From: Planctomycetota bacterium
Lineage (GTDB): Bacteria > Planctomycetota > UBA1135 > UBA2386
Assembly (NCBI GenBank): GCA_016713175.1
Contig: JADJPQ010000028.1
Coordinates: 62,001 to 126,000, forward strand
Reading direction: 5' to 3'
DNA: 64,000 nucleotides
A program made the position numbers and the translations under genes. A model generated the notes under the pieces. The model did no database searches and was not told where the DNA came from. It was given only the letters and a program-made list of their open reading frames with translations. Below are positions 15,909 to 25,153 of this stretch, one piece after another. Positions within the stretch are counted from its first letter, which is position 1; each line of letters opens with the position of its first letter.

Positions 15909-18365
15909 TCACTGCAACGTGACGGCGACGACGTTGGGACCGAACGCAGCCGCAGTGGCGGTCAGCGTGGCCGCCTGCGCGTGGAAGACGACGCCGGACA
16001 GCACCGGGTTGACCGGAATCGCGACGTCCGCACCAGCCTGACCCTGCGCGTCGGCGAGCAGCGCGCCGACGACCCCGGCCGAAGCCGCATCGACGAACAG
16101 CGTGCCGCCGATGCCGGGGAACGTCACGCCGCCGGTCACCGCCGGCGCCAGCAACGCGAACGCCACCGAATTGGGCGGACCGACGATACCCAGCCGCAGC
16201 GAACTGCCCTGGGCTCCCGAGGCCAACGCGGTGATCGCGCCATCGGCGGCGACCGCTTCGAGCCGGAAACCGTCGATCAGGCATTCGACCAGCGAGGCAT
16301 TGAGGTCCTGGGCGCGGAACCGCAGCCGCATCCGGTCGGTCAGCGGCGTGCCGAGTTCGACGGTGGTCCGCAGCCACGCGCCGGTCGACGTGCTGCGCGA
16401 AAGCGCGGTCGACCACGAGCCACCACCATCGCGCGACACCGCGATTTCCATCGCATCGTTGCCGACGCTCTCGGCATACCACAGATCGAACGTCGCCGCC
16501 GCGCCACTCGCATGCCGCAGGTCGATCACCGGCGACAACAGGTCGGTGAACCCGCCATCGACGTCGTAGGTGCCAGCGCCCGTTCCGGCGCGCCCGTCGG
16601 TGACCCAGCAGCGGCTGCCGCCCGGCGTCGTCTGGCTGCCGGGCTGGATCACGGTGCCGCCATTGGTCGTCTGCGCGGTGGTGTTGCGTTCCCACAGGCC
16701 GGTGGTCGCGGTGCCGGTGCCGCGCGTGAAGCCGCGGTCCTGTTCGAAGTCGTCGGCAACCAGCGTGCGCGGCGCCACCAACTGCAGATCGATCAGCCGT
16801 TCGCTGGTCAGGCCATCGCCGGTCACCAGCAGCCGCAGCCGCGCCGTCGGCGCCGAGTAGCCGCTCGGAATCGCGAACGCCAGCACGGCATTGCTGCTGC
16901 CGGTCGCGAAGCGAGCCAACGGTCCGACCGCGTCACCGCCGACCTGGATGGCGACGCCGGCGCTGACCGCCGACAACGCGAGGCTGGCGGAGCCGGTGCC
17001 AATCCCCTGGTTCTTGATCGCCACCGCCAGCGTGCCGTTCTCGCCGACTTCGACGCGGCCGTTGCCGTTGCCACCCGGGCCCTCGGCAACCGTCACCGTC
17101 AGCACGTCGAACAGCGTGCCGGCCGTCGCCGCGACCTTCCGGAACATCGGCTGATGCCGCATCGCAATGTCGACGATGGTCTGACCCGCGGGCCAGAACC
17201 CACCCTCGTTCGAACGGCCGAGTTCGGCGGTCCACGAGTAGTGGCCGTGCACGACATGATGGTGATCGACGGAACCGCCGGCCGCGATGTACAGCAGGTC
17301 GCTGACCTGGCCGTGGTCCAGGCCGTTCTCGACCGTGTAGTAGGCGCCGAGCGAATCGTATTCGGCGGCATTGGCGGGACTGCCGCTCTGGTAGCCCCAG
17401 GGCCGCAGCAGCACGTCGGTGTAGGTGTGCGTGCTGAAGCTGCTGACGAAGTTGCGGCTGGCGACGAACGCTTCGATCGCCTGCGTCTCCGGTTCGCTGA
17501 ACGGCGCGGCGCCGCGGTAGGTGTCGCTGTTCGTCGCCGTCGAGTTGCCGCCATTGGGTGCCGACCAGCCGGTCGCGTAGTTGCGATTCAGATCGACGCC
17601 GAACGTGCCATCGCCATTGACGCGGCGGTTCTTGCGCCACATGCCGCCGCCGCCGGGGTTGATCTGACGGTTGTACTCGTAGCCATCGGGATTGACGCAC
17701 GGCACGAAGAACAGCTCGCGTTCGTCGACCAGGAACGTCGCCAGCGGGTCGGTGCCGTAGTTGGTCACCAGCCACTCCATGAACACGACCGTCGCCTCCA
17801 TCGACAGCGGTTCGCGCGCATGGTGCATCGCGTCGTAATAGACCTCGGGTTCGCCTTCGTCGGTGCCGACGTTGTCGCTGATCTTGACCATCCACAGCGG
17901 CCGGCCTTCGATCGTGCTGCCGATCGACACCTTGGCGGCGCAGATCGCCGGATTGGCGGTGTTCAGGTCGTCGAGGATCGACACCATCTGCGCCCAGGTC
18001 CAATGGCCGCCGAGGCCGCCCTGACCGAGCGGCGGGTTGGTCGCTTCGGGCTGAGTGGGGAATCGCGCCGCCTGCGCGGCGTAGTGGGCCTCGAGGTCAC
18101 GTTGCACGACGGTGAACGGGAACCCGGCGCGCAGCAGCGTGGTGATGTCATCGTCGGTCGCGATCACCTCGACCCGGCGTTGTTGCAGCAGCGGTGGCTG
18201 GCAGCCGGCGAGGTCGAGATCGAGCGCCTGCAGCGCGCGAAGCTGGCCAGGGCCGGAGACGCGGACCTCGACGAGGTGGTGCAATGGCGTGGTCGGTTGC
18301 GGTTGTTGGGCGACGATGGCGAGGGGCGTCAGCAGGTACGCCAGGGCAGAACTGGGCTTGCGCAT
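15909..18365 (-). CDS. secreted zinc carboxypeptidase, M14 family, multidomain
   Basis: An exported metallopeptidase that should remove C-terminal residues from peptides. The signal peptide (MRKPSSALAYLLTPLAIVAQ) fixes the start at 18365. A propeptide-like region covers about 25-115. The M14 catalytic domain (about 120-460) shows zinc ligands H182 and E185 in HHAREP, H313 in STHTY, substrate-binding NPDGYEYN, the KNRR and DLNRNY motifs, and the catalytic Glu381 in TAELG. After that come a CARDB-like beta domain (about 475-580), a jelly-roll region with a DDFEQDRGF start (about 590-740), and a C-terminal module. At 818 residues it is much longer than a bare M14 enzyme. The layout resembles carboxypeptidase T relatives with surface-binding domains. 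Confidence 0.9.
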   Translation of the reverse strand: MRKPSSALAYLLTPLAIVAQQPQPTTPLHHLVEVRVSGPGQLRALQALDLDLAGCQPPLLQQRRVEVIATDDDITTLLRAGFPFTVVQRDLEAHYAAQAARFPTQPEATNPPLGQGGLGGHWTWAQMVSILDDLNTANPAICAAKVSIGSTIEGRPLWMVKISDNVGTDEGEPEVYYDAMHHAREPLSMEATVVFMEWLVTNYGTDPLATFLVDERELFFVPCVNPDGYEYNRQINPGGGGMWRKNRRVNGDGTFGVDLNRNYATGWSAPNGGNSTATNSDTYRGAAPFSEPETQAIEAFVASRNFVSSFSTHTYTDVLLRPWGYQSGSPANAAEYDSLGAYYTVENGLDHGQVSDLLYIAAGGSVDHHHVVHGHYSWTAELGRSNEGGFWPAGQTIVDIAMRHQPMFRKVAATAGTLFDVLTVTVAEGPGGNGNGRVEVGENGTLAVAIKNQGIGTGSASLALSAVSAGVAIQVGGDAVGPLARFATGSSNAVLAFAIPSGYSAPTARLRLLVTGDGLTSERLIDLQLVAPRTLVADDFEQDRGFTRGTGTATTGLWERNTTAQTTNGGTVIQPGSQTTPGGSRCWVTDGRAGTGAGTYDVDGGFTDLLSPVIDLRHASGAAATFDLWYAESVGNDAMEIAVSRDGGGSWSTALSRSTSTGAWLRTTVELGTPLTDRMRLRFRAQDLNASLVECLIDGFRLEAVAADGAITALASGAQGSSLRLGIVGPPNSVAFALLAPAVTGGVTFPGIGGTLFVDAASAGVVGALLADAQGQAGADVAIPVNPVLSGVVFHAQAATLTATAAAFGPNVVAVTLQ

Positions 18366-18461
18366 GGGGATCTCGAGTGGGCGGCTTGCGAAACAGTAGT
18401 CGGTCGCCGCGCAGCGGCAAACCCTCACACACGCACCATTGCCTTCGACCGAGCCCGATGG

Positions 18462-18482
18462 ATCCAAGGTGCCACCTTGGAT
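18462..18482. repeat. perfect short inverted repeat in a divergent promoter region
   Basis: ATCCAAGGT and ACCTTGGAT flank a 3-base GCC spacer. It lies in the 214-bp gap between the divergently transcribed M14 peptidase (start 18365) and the Ser/Thr kinase (start 18580). There is no T-run on either side, so a terminator is unlikely. An operator for a dimeric regulator or a cruciform/hairpin in a leader is possible. The gap contains no other gene-like feature. Confidence 0.45.
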
Positions 18483-18579
18483 TATCAGGCTAAACCAAAG
18501 CGGTACCATCGAAACGCCTGCTGCAAGCCGTGGGATAGGGACTGGCCGCCGCCGATCGCCCAGTCATACTGTGCAATCG

Positions 18580-19923
18580 ATGTCCGAGCCGTTCCGCCAG
18601 CCAACCCACGCCGGCGACTACGCCTTGCGTTCGCTGCTGGCGCGCGGCGGCTTGGGCGACGTGTACGCCGCCGAACACGTCCCGACCGGCCAGCCCGTCG
18701 CCGTCAAACTGCTGCGCACCGATCTGCTGCCGGACCCCGCCGCCCGCGCCCGCATCGCCCGCGAGATCGAAGTGCTCGCCCACCTGCACCATCCCCACAT
18801 CGTCGCCCGCCACGGCCACGGCGAAGTCGACCACCGGCCGTTCCTGGCGATGACGCAGATCGACGGCCACAGCCTCGCCGACACGCTGAACCACCTGCGC
18901 GGCATCGCCCCCTCGGCGTTGAACGGCGACGATCTGGCGACCGCGCTGCAGGCCGAGCTCGACGATCCGCTTGCTGGCGCCGCGTTGATGGCCAAGGACC
19001 ACGTCCAGGCGACGATCGCCTTGCTGCTGCCGATTGCCGACGCGCTCGCGCATGTGCACACGACCGGCCACGCCCATGGCGACGTCAAGCCGGCGAACAT
19101 CCTGCTGCAGCGCGATGGCACCGCGGTGCTGCACGACTTCGACCTCGCCCACCGGCTCGACGAACGCGACAAGGGCCGCGCCTTGGCCGGCACACCGCAC
19201 TGGCTGGCGCCCGAACAACTGACCGGCAAACCCACCGACCACCGCGTCGATGTGTTCACGCTGGCGGTGACCTGGTACGAACTGCTGACCCTCGCCCGTC
19301 CGTTCGATGGCGACTCGCAGGACGCCGTGCTGCAGCGGATCGCGCGGGCCGAACCGCCGGATCCGCGCGTGTTCGGCCTGCAGTTGCCCGAAGCGGTGCT
19401 GGCAGTGCTCGAACACGCCCTGCAGAAGCGGCCAGCCGATCGCTATCGGACGATGCGCGAGTTCGCCGCCGACCTGCGGGCACTGCGCGAGGGTCGCCCG
19501 GTCGCGGCCCGTCGCGCCAGTCCGGCGCAACGCAGCCTGCGCCGCGCCCGCCACCAGCCGCTGCGCGCGGCGTTCGCCGCGGTGCTGGTGCTCGCGCTGC
19601 CGCTGCTGCTGGTGTTCGGCAGCCGGGCCTTGCCCGAAGTCTCGCCACCTGCCGAAGTCGAGGCCCACCTGCGGTCGATCCGCAGTGCGCTGGCCGCGGA
19701 ACCGCCGGACCTGCCGGCGGCGGCCCGCGCCTGCGAGGCAGCAGCCGATCGCCTGGGCGAACCGAGTTCGGCCGTGCAGTTCTGGCGCGGCGCGATCGCG
19801 CAGCGCCGCGGCGACCCCGCGCCCGCCATCCGCGCCTGCTTCGAACGCGCGCGCGCCGCCGCCGATTGTTCGCCGGATCTGCGGATCGAGATCGATCGCC
19901 GCCTCGCCGAACTGCCGCGCTAG
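18580..19923 (+). CDS. membrane-anchored Ser/Thr protein kinase (Hanks type), DFD variant
   Basis: A 447-residue protein with an N-terminal kinase domain (about 14-300), one TM helix (about 329-347) and an external tail of about 100 residues rich in Ala and Glu that looks helical (TPR-like). Visible kinase elements are the Gly-rich loop ARGGLGDVY, VAVK with Lys43, the catalytic loop HGDVKPANILL (Asp168), the TPHWLAPEQL activation segment and the DVFTLAV helix F motif. Two positions are unusual: HGD replaces HRD, and the metal-binding DFG is DFD (186-188). The catalytic Asp, Asn and Lys are kept, so activity is plausible. It likely senses an envelope signal. The serine hydrolase gene follows after 12 bp. 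Confidence 0.88.
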   Translation: MSEPFRQPTHAGDYALRSLLARGGLGDVYAAEHVPTGQPVAVKLLRTDLLPDPAARARIAREIEVLAHLHHPHIVARHGHGEVDHRPFLAMTQIDGHSLADTLNHLRGIAPSALNGDDLATALQAELDDPLAGAALMAKDHVQATIALLLPIADALAHVHTTGHAHGDVKPANILLQRDGTAVLHDFDLAHRLDERDKGRALAGTPHWLAPEQLTGKPTDHRVDVFTLAVTWYELLTLARPFDGDSQDAVLQRIARAEPPDPRVFGLQLPEAVLAVLEHALQKRPADRYRTMREFAADLRALREGRPVAARRASPAQRSLRRARHQPLRAAFAAVLVLALPLLLVFGSRALPEVSPPAEVEAHLRSIRSALAAEPPDLPAAARACEAAADRLGEPSSAVQFWRGAIAQRRGDPAPAIRACFERARAAADCSPDLRIEIDRRLAELPR

Positions 19924-19935
19924 ACTCGGACCCCG

Positions 19936-21363
19936 ATGCCGCGATCGCCCCTGCTGCCGCTGTCGTGCCTGTTGTTGCCGGCCGGCGTCCACGCCCAGGA
20001 ACGCGCCGCCCCGAAGCTGACCGCCGAGATGGCGCAGGTCGCCGCCGCGTATGCCGCCAAGGTCACCGCGTCGGCGGTGTTCGTCAGCGGCCGCAGCGTC
20101 GCGTCGGTCGAGGCGGAAGAACTGGCGCCCGATGGCCCGATCGAGACGTTGATCCGGCCGTTCCTGAAGCTCGAGGTCGATCGCGACCAGGGCCTCGTCA
20201 CCGCGCGGCTCGGCAAGGCCGTGGCCACGGCGGTGCGCACCGGCAATCTCGGTTGCACGCTGACGGCACCCGGCGTGGACGTCGACGCGTTGCGCCGTCG
20301 CGCGGCTCCGGGGATTGCCGGCCTGCGCCCCGATCCGATGGCGGTCGACTTCCCGGCTGGCGAACGGCTGCCGGCGACGCCGATGCCCGACGACGTCGAC
20401 CTGCCGGCACTGACCGCCGCCGTCGAGCGCGCGTTCGTCGAGGCGGACAGCGGACCGCGCGTGCGGACCCGGGCCGTCGTCGTGATCAGGGCCGGCCGGT
20501 TGCTGTGCGAACGGTATGCCGACGGCTACGACGCGGCGATGCGGCTGCCGGGCTGGTCGATGACCAAGACGCTCGTCAACGCGCTGATCGGCATCCGGAT
20601 CGGCGACGGCAAACTCGATCCGGCCGCCGTGCTGCCGGTGCCCGAATGGGCGGCGGCGGACGACCCGCGCCGCGCCCTGCGGCTCGAGGATCTGTTGCGG
20701 ATGCGCTCGGGACTCGAGTGGACCGAGGACTACGCCGATCCGGGTTCGCGAGCGCTGCAGATGCTGTTCTCGTCGGGCGACCACGCCGCCGTCGCGGCGA
20801 CGGCGCCGCTGCGGGCACCGATCGGCAGCGAGTTCCGCTATTCGAGCGGCACCAGCAACCTGCTCTGCCGGATCCTGCGCACGACGTTCGCCAGCGACTT
20901 CGACTATCTGGCCTATCCGGAGCAGCGGCTGTTCGCGCCACTCGGCATTCCGCGTGGCATCCTCGAAACCGATCCGAGCGGCACGTTCGTCGGTTCCAGC
21001 TACGGCTTCCTGACCGCGCGCGACTGGGCGCGGGTCGGCATGCTGCTGGGCCAGGATGGGCAATGGAACGGACAACGACTGCTGCCGGAAAACTGGGTCC
21101 GCGAGTCCGGGCAACCGACCGGGCCGAGCCACGGCCGCTACGGCCGTCACGTCTGGCTCAACGCGGTCCGGGAGGACGGCGGTCGGACCTGGCCAGAACT
21201 GCCGGCCGACCTGCTGCACCTGGATGGCCACGAAGGCCAGTACGTCGTGGTGTTCCCGAAAGAGCAACTCGTCGTCGTCCGGCTCGGCTGCACCAAACGC
21301 GGCGGCTTCGACCTGCGTGGGCTGCTCGCCGGCGTGCTCGCCGCGTGTACGACGGCCAAATAG
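19936..21363 (+). CDS. exported serine hydrolase, class C beta-lactamase / penicillin-binding-like
   Basis: A 475-residue protein with a signal peptide (MPRSPLLPLSCLLLPAGVHA). The catalytic domain spans about 160-470: nucleophile motif S208-M-T-K211 (SxxK), Y302-S-S as the YxN-like second motif, and a third-motif candidate HLDGHEGQYV (HxG) near residue 430. Family members hydrolyse beta-lactams, D-peptides or esters; many serve in cell-wall or secondary metabolism. The N-terminal region (about 20-150) has no motif I recognise. It lies 12 bp downstream of the membrane kinase, so the pair is probably one transcript. A functional link, such as envelope signalling, is inference. Confidence 0.85.
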   Translation: MPRSPLLPLSCLLLPAGVHAQERAAPKLTAEMAQVAAAYAAKVTASAVFVSGRSVASVEAEELAPDGPIETLIRPFLKLEVDRDQGLVTARLGKAVATAVRTGNLGCTLTAPGVDVDALRRRAAPGIAGLRPDPMAVDFPAGERLPATPMPDDVDLPALTAAVERAFVEADSGPRVRTRAVVVIRAGRLLCERYADGYDAAMRLPGWSMTKTLVNALIGIRIGDGKLDPAAVLPVPEWAAADDPRRALRLEDLLRMRSGLEWTEDYADPGSRALQMLFSSGDHAAVAATAPLRAPIGSEFRYSSGTSNLLCRILRTTFASDFDYLAYPEQRLFAPLGIPRGILETDPSGTFVGSSYGFLTARDWARVGMLLGQDGQWNGQRLLPENWVRESGQPTGPSHGRYGRHVWLNAVREDGGRTWPELPADLLHLDGHEGQYVVVFPKEQLVVVRLGCTKRGGFDLRGLLAGVLAACTTAK

Positions 21364-21405
21364 CGCCGCAGGGTCGGTGCGGCTGGTGCAGTTGCGGGCG
21401 AGGCG

Positions 21406-21732
21406 CTACTGCGCCGCGGCGTTCTTCTGCGCCTTGCTGTGCGCGCGGTTGCTACCGCGCAGCGCCTTCACCAACGGGAACGTCTGCACGCCGCCGTGCT
21501 CGTTGGTCAGCGTGATGATGCCGCGCTTGATCGCCTTGGTCGACAGCTTCAGCCGCAGGATGCGGCCATCGGGCGTGCGGACGCGGACGGTCTGGATGTT
21601 CGGCTTGAACGTGCGCTTGCTGCGCCCGAGCACGCGGCGACCGACACCGCCGTCCTTCTTGGCGAGACCACGACGCTTGACCTGGTGGCCGACGCGGGTG
21701 CGGCGACCGGTGACTGCACAGACTCGGGACAT
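21406..21732 (-). CDS. rpmB: 50S ribosomal protein L28
   Basis: The N-terminus SRVCAVTGRRTRVGHQV matches the L28 signature (x-C-xx-TG-xx), followed by KRTFKPNIQTVRVRTPDG, the conserved core that contacts 23S rRNA. At 108 residues it is longer than the usual 60-80. The C-terminal third (NEHGGVQTFPLVKALRG...KAQKNAAAQ) is a basic extension. The ATG at 21732 puts Ser2 at the canonical position. It is convergent with the serine hydrolase gene (42-bp gap), and no rpmG follows, unlike in many bacteria. Confidence 0.92.
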   Translation of the reverse strand: MSRVCAVTGRRTRVGHQVKRRGLAKKDGGVGRRVLGRSKRTFKPNIQTVRVRTPDGRILRLKLSTKAIKRGIITLTNEHGGVQTFPLVKALRGSNRAHSKAQKNAAAQ

Positions 21733-21830
21733 GGCGCTTGCGCTTCCGGGATCAGGGAAAGGGCGAACAGGATAGCGACGACGCCGGGCCTGGCAAGGGG
21801 TTGCAGCGACCAAATCGCCGCCTGGTCCGT

Positions 21831-23159
21831 TCACCGGGAGAACCGCAACGGCCGTCCGCGCGCAGGCCCCGCCAGCGCATGGTCCTGGTAGACCACTTCC
21901 CCGCGCAGCACGACCTGGCGTGGCCAGCCGGCCAGCGCCCAGCCGACATACGGGGAGTAGCCAGCGCGCGAATGCAGCCAGGACAGCGGCAGCGGACCCC
22001 GTTGTTGCGGGTCGACGACCACCAGATCCCCGTCATAGCCCGGCGCCAGGTCGCCCTTGCCGACGAGGCCCCAGACGCGAGCCGGACCGGTCGTGGTGAC
22101 CCTGGCGACGTCGGCCAGCGACAACCAACCCTCGCGCACCCCGATCAACAGCAACGGCAGGATCGTCTGCACTCCTGGGATGCCCGACGGACTGTCCGGG
22201 AACGGCTTGCCCTTCTCGGCCAGCGTGTGCGGCGCGTGATCGCTGCCGATGCAGGTCAGCACGCCGTCGACGAGGCCCTGCCGCAGCGCTTGCCGGTGCC
22301 GTTCATCGCGGACCGGCGGGTTCATCTGCGCCAGCGTCGCATGCGTCCGGTAGCACTCCGGCGCGGTCAGGAACAGATGGTTCGGCGTCACCTCGGCGGT
22401 GACCAGGTCGCCGAGATCGCGTTCCTTCAGCAGCGCCACCTCCTCGGCGGTGCTGACGTGCAGCACGTGCACCCGCCGCCCGGTCTTCTCGGCCAGATCG
22501 AGCAGCCGGCGGGTCGCGCGCAACGCGCATTCGACGTCGCGAACCTCCGGATGCACCACCGGCGAACTGTCGGGCGGCAGCGCGGCGTAGCGCTCCTTCA
22601 GCCGGTAGTCGTCCTCGGCGTGCACCGCGACGCGGCTCTTGCCCGAACGGAGGACCCGCTCGACGGTGGGATCGTCGGGCACCAGCAGATCGCCGGTGCT
22701 GGAGCCCATGAACACCTTGATACCGACACAACCGGGATCGTCCTCCCACTCACCGAGTCGATCGGCGTTCTGCGCGGTGGCGCCGAGGAAGAACGCGAAG
22801 TCGGCGGCACTGCGGCCAGTCGCGCGCGAGACCTTGTCGGCCAGCAGTTCGCGCGTGGTCGTCGACGGTCTGGTGTTGGGCATCTCGCAGAACGCCGTGA
22901 CACCGCCGCCGATCGCCGCCAGCGCGCCACTGGCGAGGTCTTCCTTGTGTTCGAGTCCGGGCTCGCGGAAGTGCACCTGCGGATCGATCAGACCCGGGAA
23001 CACCAGGCAGTCGGCCGCCTCGAGCACGGCACAGTCCGGCGGCGGCGGCACCCCCGCCGCGACTGCCGCGACCCGGCCGCCGCGGATCCAGACATCGGCC
23101 GTCTGGGCACCATTCGCCCGCACCACCTTGCCACCGCGAACGAACAGGTCGCCGATCAT
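21831..23159 (-). CDS. pyrC: dihydroorotase
   Basis: A zinc amidohydrolase for reversible cyclisation of carbamoyl-aspartate to dihydroorotate, step three of pyrimidine synthesis. The 442-residue protein carries IDPQVHFREPGLEHKEDL at about 58-75. The first metal His of the usual DPHVH is Gln, as I recall from a known dihydroorotase subgroup that has DDQVHFREPG, so this is not necessarily inactivating. Further landmarks are CEMPNTRPSTTT, GIKVFMGSSTGD with the carboxylated-Lys position, VHAEDD, LHVSTAEE, and SDHAPHTLAEK with the catalytic Asp. The ATG at 23159 overlaps the lgt stop by four bases (ATGA), so it is translationally coupled to lgt. No other pyr gene lies nearby. Confidence 0.9.
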   Translation of the reverse strand: MIGDLFVRGGKVVRANGAQTADVWIRGGRVAAVAAGVPPPPDCAVLEAADCLVFPGLIDPQVHFREPGLEHKEDLASGALAAIGGGVTAFCEMPNTRPSTTTRELLADKVSRATGRSAADFAFFLGATAQNADRLGEWEDDPGCVGIKVFMGSSTGDLLVPDDPTVERVLRSGKSRVAVHAEDDYRLKERYAALPPDSSPVVHPEVRDVECALRATRRLLDLAEKTGRRVHVLHVSTAEEVALLKERDLGDLVTAEVTPNHLFLTAPECYRTHATLAQMNPPVRDERHRQALRQGLVDGVLTCIGSDHAPHTLAEKGKPFPDSPSGIPGVQTILPLLLIGVREGWLSLADVARVTTTGPARVWGLVGKGDLAPGYDGDLVVVDPQQRGPLPLSWLHSRAGYSPYVGWALAGWPRQVVLRGEVVYQDHALAGPARGRPLRFSR

Positions 23160-24172
23160 GCCACCACCGGCTTCTTCTGCGGCCACGCCAGCATCAACGC
23201 GCCGCCGACCAGCATCGCGCAACTGAGGGTCTGGCCCATGGTCATGCCCAAGAACACGCTGCCATCGGGATGGTCGGCGGTGACGAACTGCGAGTCCGGC
23301 TGCCGGACCCGCTCGAGCAACCAGCGCGCGATCGCATAGCCGAACAGGAACAACGCGCAGAACGCGCCGCGGCGCACCTGCCGGCCGCGCGCAAGCAGAT
23401 ACACGGCCAGCAGCACCAACCCGAGCACCAGCCCCTCGGCCAGACCTTCGTAGATCTGCGACGGATGCCGATACGGCACATCGGCCTCGACCCGGACCTT
23501 CTGCCAGTCGAGCAACGGCCTCATCGCCTCCCAGTCGACCTTGCGGCCATGCTCGTCGACCGCGCTGAGCTTGCCGGTCGCGGTCGCCCAGTCGATCTTC
23601 CGGTACGCGTACTGGATGCACAGTTCGCGGTCGCGCATCGACAGTCCGTCGATCCGCATCGCCCGCGTGGCCACCGGATCGGTCGGGAACTGCATGGCGC
23701 CGAACGTCGCCTGGTCGGTCACCCGACCATACAGTTCGCCGTTGAGGAAGTTGGCAAAGCGCACCGCCAGGATGCCAGGGCAGCCCGACAACGCCAGCAC
23801 ATCGACGACCCGCAGGAAGGCGAGGCCGTGCTTCCGCCCGAACAGCCAACTGGCCACCGCGACCCCGCCGAGCCCGCCGTGGAAGGCCAACCCGCCCTTC
23901 CAGACCTGGAAGAAGTTCGGGATGCCGAGCAGCGAGTGGTCATAGAACAACGCGTAGCCGGTGCGACCGCCGAGCATCACGCCGATCACGCAGTAGAGGA
24001 TCAGGTCGCCCGCCAGTTCCGGCTTGATCGGGAAGAACCCGACCCGCGCCAGCCGCACCAGGATCCACTGCGCGCACACGAAGCCGACGATGTACATCAG
24101 GCCGTACCAGCGGACGTCGATCGGCAGACCGGGAATGTCGAACAACACCGGGTCCCAGGCGGGAAACTCCAT
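23156..24172 (-). CDS. lgt: prolipoprotein diacylglyceryl transferase
   Basis: Inner-membrane enzyme that adds diacylglycerol from phosphatidylglycerol to the lipobox Cys of prolipoproteins. The 338-residue protein has about seven TM helices. The N-terminal PIDVRWYGLMYIVGF is the family start. HGGLGGVAVASWLFGRKHG precedes the catalytic signature RFANFLNGELYGR (canonical GRIGNFINGE; here Ala and Phe replace Ile and Gly at two positions). HPSQIYEGLAEG is the conserved C-terminal motif with the essential region. An insertion of about 60 residues (CIQYAYRKIDWATATG...DWQKVRVEAD) sits between the last two motifs, longer than in E. coli. The start at 24172 faces eboA across a 115-bp divergent gap. 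Confidence 0.93.
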   Translation of the reverse strand: MEFPAWDPVLFDIPGLPIDVRWYGLMYIVGFVCAQWILVRLARVGFFPIKPELAGDLILYCVIGVMLGGRTGYALFYDHSLLGIPNFFQVWKGGLAFHGGLGGVAVASWLFGRKHGLAFLRVVDVLALSGCPGILAVRFANFLNGELYGRVTDQATFGAMQFPTDPVATRAMRIDGLSMRDRELCIQYAYRKIDWATATGKLSAVDEHGRKVDWEAMRPLLDWQKVRVEADVPYRHPSQIYEGLAEGLVLGLVLLAVYLLARGRQVRRGAFCALFLFGYAIARWLLERVRQPDSQFVTADHPDGSVFLGMTMGQTLSCAMLVGGALMLAWPQKKPVVA

Positions 24173-24287
24173 CCGCGCAAGGCTAGGGAGCCGACCGGCC
24201 GACGCCAAGCAGCGTTCGGACAGCGGGCACGGGCATGCGCACAGAGCACGCTCGCGCCGCTGGCGAACGGCGCTACGCTGCTGCCCG

Positions 24288-25106
24288 ATGTCCGACGCCG
24301 TTCCGTTCCTGATCAGCCGCCTGGGTGATGCCGCGGCCTTCGTGCAGACCGCGGAGCAGCAGGCTCGAGCCGACCGCTCACGACTGCCGGTGCTGTTCCC
24401 GCAACTGCCGCGCAAGGTCGGCAAGGACGGCCTGCGCGGCGGGCGCCAGACGCTCGGCGGCGCCGCGGTCGATCTCGATGGCTGGCGGCGATGCGACGCC
24501 GCCGCGCTGGTGCTGCTCGCGTCGGTCCAAGCCACCGACACCGAACTGTGGTCGTTGTACGAACACGGCGACATCGAAGAACGCGCGATGCTGCTGCGCG
24601 CGCTGCAACTGCTGCCGATCGGGCCGGCGACGATCCGGCTGCTCGGCGAAGTCCAGCGCACCAACATGGTGTTGCATGTCGAGGCCGCGCTGTGCGATGG
24701 CGATCTGCTGGTGCGCACGCTCGGCCAGGCCGGCTTTGGCGCTGCCGATGCCAACCGGCTGTTGCTGAAGGCGGCCTTCCTGGATCTGCCGCTGCGTCGA
24801 CTGTTCGGCGCCGAACGGCTGGCCAACCCCGAACTGTCGCGGATGCTGCAGGACCTGGCCACCGAACGCGAAGCTGCCGGCCGCGGCGTCTGGCGCGACA
24901 CCTGGCGCCTGATCGGCCGCGCGCCGACCGAAGGCAGCGCCGCGCGGCTGGTCGGTGGCCTCGAGCACGGCGATGACGGCGTCCGCCTCGCCGCCGCCGA
25001 TGGCCTGCTGGCCAGCAAGCGCGCCGACCTGCGCGCGTTCGCCCGCGAACGGCTGCCGCGCGAACCGCGGGCCGAGATCCGTGCCGTGCTGCAACAACTC
25101 GGCTGA
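24288..25106 (+). CDS. eboA: EboA-family metabolite-traffic protein
   Basis: A 272-residue, largely helical soluble protein. The segment from about residue 125 reads RTNMVLHVEAALCD, then LLLKAAFLDLPLRRLFGAERLANPELSRMLQDLA and the W-R-x-G pattern WRDTWRLIGRAP. This matches the EboA family core (RTN..., N..VLKALF...L, RAN..LA.ML). In cyanobacteria eboA belongs to the ebo cluster needed to move a scytonemin precursor to the periplasm; the molecular role of EboA is unknown. The gene is followed 47 bp later by a TatD-like eboB, the usual order. The C-terminal about 60 residues look like HEAT-type helices (EHGDDGVRLAAADGLLASK). The start ATG at 24288 is the first with good coding character. Confidence 0.8.
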   Translation: MSDAVPFLISRLGDAAAFVQTAEQQARADRSRLPVLFPQLPRKVGKDGLRGGRQTLGGAAVDLDGWRRCDAAALVLLASVQATDTELWSLYEHGDIEERAMLLRALQLLPIGPATIRLLGEVQRTNMVLHVEAALCDGDLLVRTLGQAGFGAADANRLLLKAAFLDLPLRRLFGAERLANPELSRMLQDLATEREAAGRGVWRDTWRLIGRAPTEGSAARLVGGLEHGDDGVRLAAADGLLASKRADLRAFARERLPREPRAEIRAVLQQLG

Positions 25107-25153
25107 GTCCCCTTTCTCGCGATCGCCAACCGCCTGCCCGCAAACGACGACCG

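Noticed and set aside
15981..21515. 1,844-codon open frame on the plus strand
   Set aside because: It runs antisense to the M14 peptidase and through the kinase and hydrolase in the wrong frame; composition is Arg/Ala/Pro-rich with no domain.
21831..23159. Loss of dihydroorotase activity from Gln in place of the first metal His
   Set aside because: I recall the same DDQVHFREPG form in a recognised dihydroorotase subgroup, so the change is probably natural variation.
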